Both the position numbers and the translations under genes were made by a program. Shown one piece after another: positions 16,201 to 16,513 of a DNA stretch of 16,513 bases; the stretch's first letter is position 1; each line of letters opens with the position of its first letter. The notes beneath the pieces were generated by a model, which saw only the letters and a list, made by a program, of their open reading frames with translations, ran no database searches and was not told the origin of the DNA. The stretch covers positions 1 to 16,513 of the forward strand of contig DHIZ01000042.1 in NCBI GenBank assembly GCA_002404055.1. The letters are read 5' to 3'. Source of the DNA: Chloroflexi bacterium UBA4733. GTDB lineage: Bacteria > Chloroflexota > UBA4733.

Positions 16201-16513
16201 GGAGCACCTGCGAGGCGGCGAATTGGAAGGCGGGAGAGTCAAAGAGCGACTCCTGGATGCCGCCGATGAAACGCAGGCGGCTGCTCTCGCAGACTTCGCC
16301 CAGCTCACGCAGGAAGCCCAGGTCAAGGATCAAGGCCTGCGAATCGCGGGTGCGCAGGTAGTCGAGTAACTCGTCCACGGCAAGCAGCAGCCCTTGCTTC
16401 GGGAAGCGCTCTTGAAAGGCCGCCAGCATGGCCATCAGCGGCTCTTTGGTGTTGGAGACTTCACTCATGGGCGGGAATTGGTAGTCGATGCCCCAGCCGG
16501 CCAGGGCCTGCTC
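13208..16513 (-). CDS. brxC: BREX type 3 BrxC/PglY-like ATPase (DUF6079), 5' end missing
   Basis: The frame is open to the right edge, so about 1101 C-terminal residues are visible and the N-terminus with the P-loop is outside; the ATG at 16468 is internal. GLLLAVDELLDYL (visible residues about 40-53) is a Walker B-like strand. QESLFDSPAFQFAASQVLRV and the ILISREDVTFVVTQRLL region follow, as in DUF6079/BrxC proteins. Helical stretches occupy about 750-900. Near the C-terminus, CPSLSMTELA followed by ICPRC (about residue 950) forms a zinc-binding group. BrxC/PglY is a large ATPase needed for BREX activity, and in type 3 it precedes pglXI, as here with an XRE gene in between. The next reading frame starts directly at its stop. 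GC-rich codon use matches pglXI and the helicase. Confidence 0.85.
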   Translation of the reverse strand, partial: EQALAGWGIDYQFPPMSEVSNTKEPLMAMLAAFQERFPKQGLLLAVDELLDYLRTRDSQALILDLGFLRELGEVCESSRLRFIGGIQESLFDSPAFQFAASQVLRVRDRFEQILISREDVTFVVTQRLLRKTAAQRAQIRAYLQPFAPLYPDLANRLETYVELFPVHPAYIRVFGEISIVEKREILKTLSREMAARLDQEAPQNVPGMIAYDSYWDVLRSNPSFRSIPDVREVMDKSDVLEAKVQSAYTRPAYKAVAIRIIHALSVHRLSTADLRAALGVTPAELRDDLCLFLPTPEPDAEFLEATIGTALKEISRTVSGQFLGFNPDNGQWFLDVSKDIDYDALIAQRADTLSPDQLDRAYYDALAHLLEVTDVNVHVTGFSIWEYEVVWTEKRVARPGYLFFGAPNQRSTAQPPREFYLYFLQPYNLPVYSDERRADEVFFRFVEKDDRFARPLRLYAAATALAAEASSASRPVFREKAISTNAQRPGYLQQLLRHLLERAPAALEVTYQGVTRPAAELLRGRAASVRELVDQIASACLATHFQEALPEYPTFPLLVTRRNREATATEAVRWIAGSLKTNQGAAALQALELLEGDRLSVEQSRYASAFRDALRSRGEGQVLNRAEIIVSESQGAVEYDHRFHLEPEWVAVALVALVHAGEITLALPGRKIDAAWLDQAASLGSAALARFTYIERPKDIPLAALTALFTLLELPVGLIRNPASHDRAVQELQARANAVLEQLVTTQAHVREGITCWNAAVVEGAERDEAVSRLGAYQRFLDALRPINTAGKLKNFAATSEQVQAQAEAQITLAEIQALESLVRELQPLTAYLLQARAVLPADDPVAAAILALQNAQLAVLRDPARRSAPGAAAQLAQEAQALKTRYAGAYLERHQRARLNLDQDRRKAALLNSPALKRLRALRGVSVLPAGTLDEAERKVLALRTCPSLSMTELATSPICPRCNFRPLEEADTPAAAQLDAVERDLERLEMDWTAALLQNLQDPTVQNTLQLLDARSRQPLDRLIADGRLPETIDGALVRALQSAFEGLERVSISKDTLLAGMTNGGAPVSVDELKERLNILLTQLTRDKDPRRVRIVVE

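Overview
The window is a defence-gene region from a GC-rich bacterium. Its backbone is a BREX type 3 locus read on the minus strand, from right to left. The order is a DUF6079-type BrxC/PglY ATPase (5' end off the right edge), a small XRE-type DNA-binding protein, a COG1743-type adenine methylase with a Zn ribbon (PglXI), a large SNF2-type helicase (BrxHII) and PglZ (3' end off the left edge). No rRNA, tRNA, transposase or CRISPR array is visible. The GC-rich backbone, GTG/TTG starts and promoters that appear to fire at the start codon would fit Chloroflexota or a similar lineage. That placement is only a guess.

From the right: brxC (13208-16513) is followed by a roughly 150-base gap with a possible 38-codon ORF, AT-rich TGATA repeats and a 9-codon upstream ORF with a strong Shine-Dalgarno. 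That ORF overlaps the start of the XRE gene (12718-13059). A 90-base gap with a good sigma70-type promoter precedes pglXI (9979-12627). Its last 26 bases overlap a 570-residue cysteine-rich protein of unknown function (8292-10004).

Between this half of the BREX locus and the helicase/pglZ half (1-2970) lies an island of about 5.3 kb. It holds a plus-strand, tightly overlapping three-gene operon at 3260-7448: a MerR-type regulator, a 1007-residue gamma-class N6-adenine DNA methylase, and a 234-residue protein with a D...ExK pattern typical of PD-(D/E)XK nucleases. This looks like a restriction-modification or related defence module nested inside BREX, facing the opposite way and with MerR as a possible controller.

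The 7449-8291 stretch has no convincing intact gene. It contains a broken second copy of the pglXI 3' end (7819 to about 8037). Over 136 bp this copy differs from the intact gene at 11 positions by hand count, almost all synonymous. It abuts a long inverted repeat (8039-8111), with a perfect 20-bp palindrome (7536-7555) nearby. The duplicate coding tail brackets the cysteine-rich gene and looks like a recombination scar between diverged BREX alleles.

Functionally, BREX blocks phage replication and marks host DNA by methylation (PglXI), with PglZ, BrxC and the helicase as the other core parts. The nested operon would add its own methylation and cleavage. The cysteine-rich protein may be an accessory BREX component or an independent passenger. 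The most interesting candidates for an undescribed system are the MerR/methylase/nuclease operon and the cysteine-rich protein bounded by the duplicated pglXI tail.
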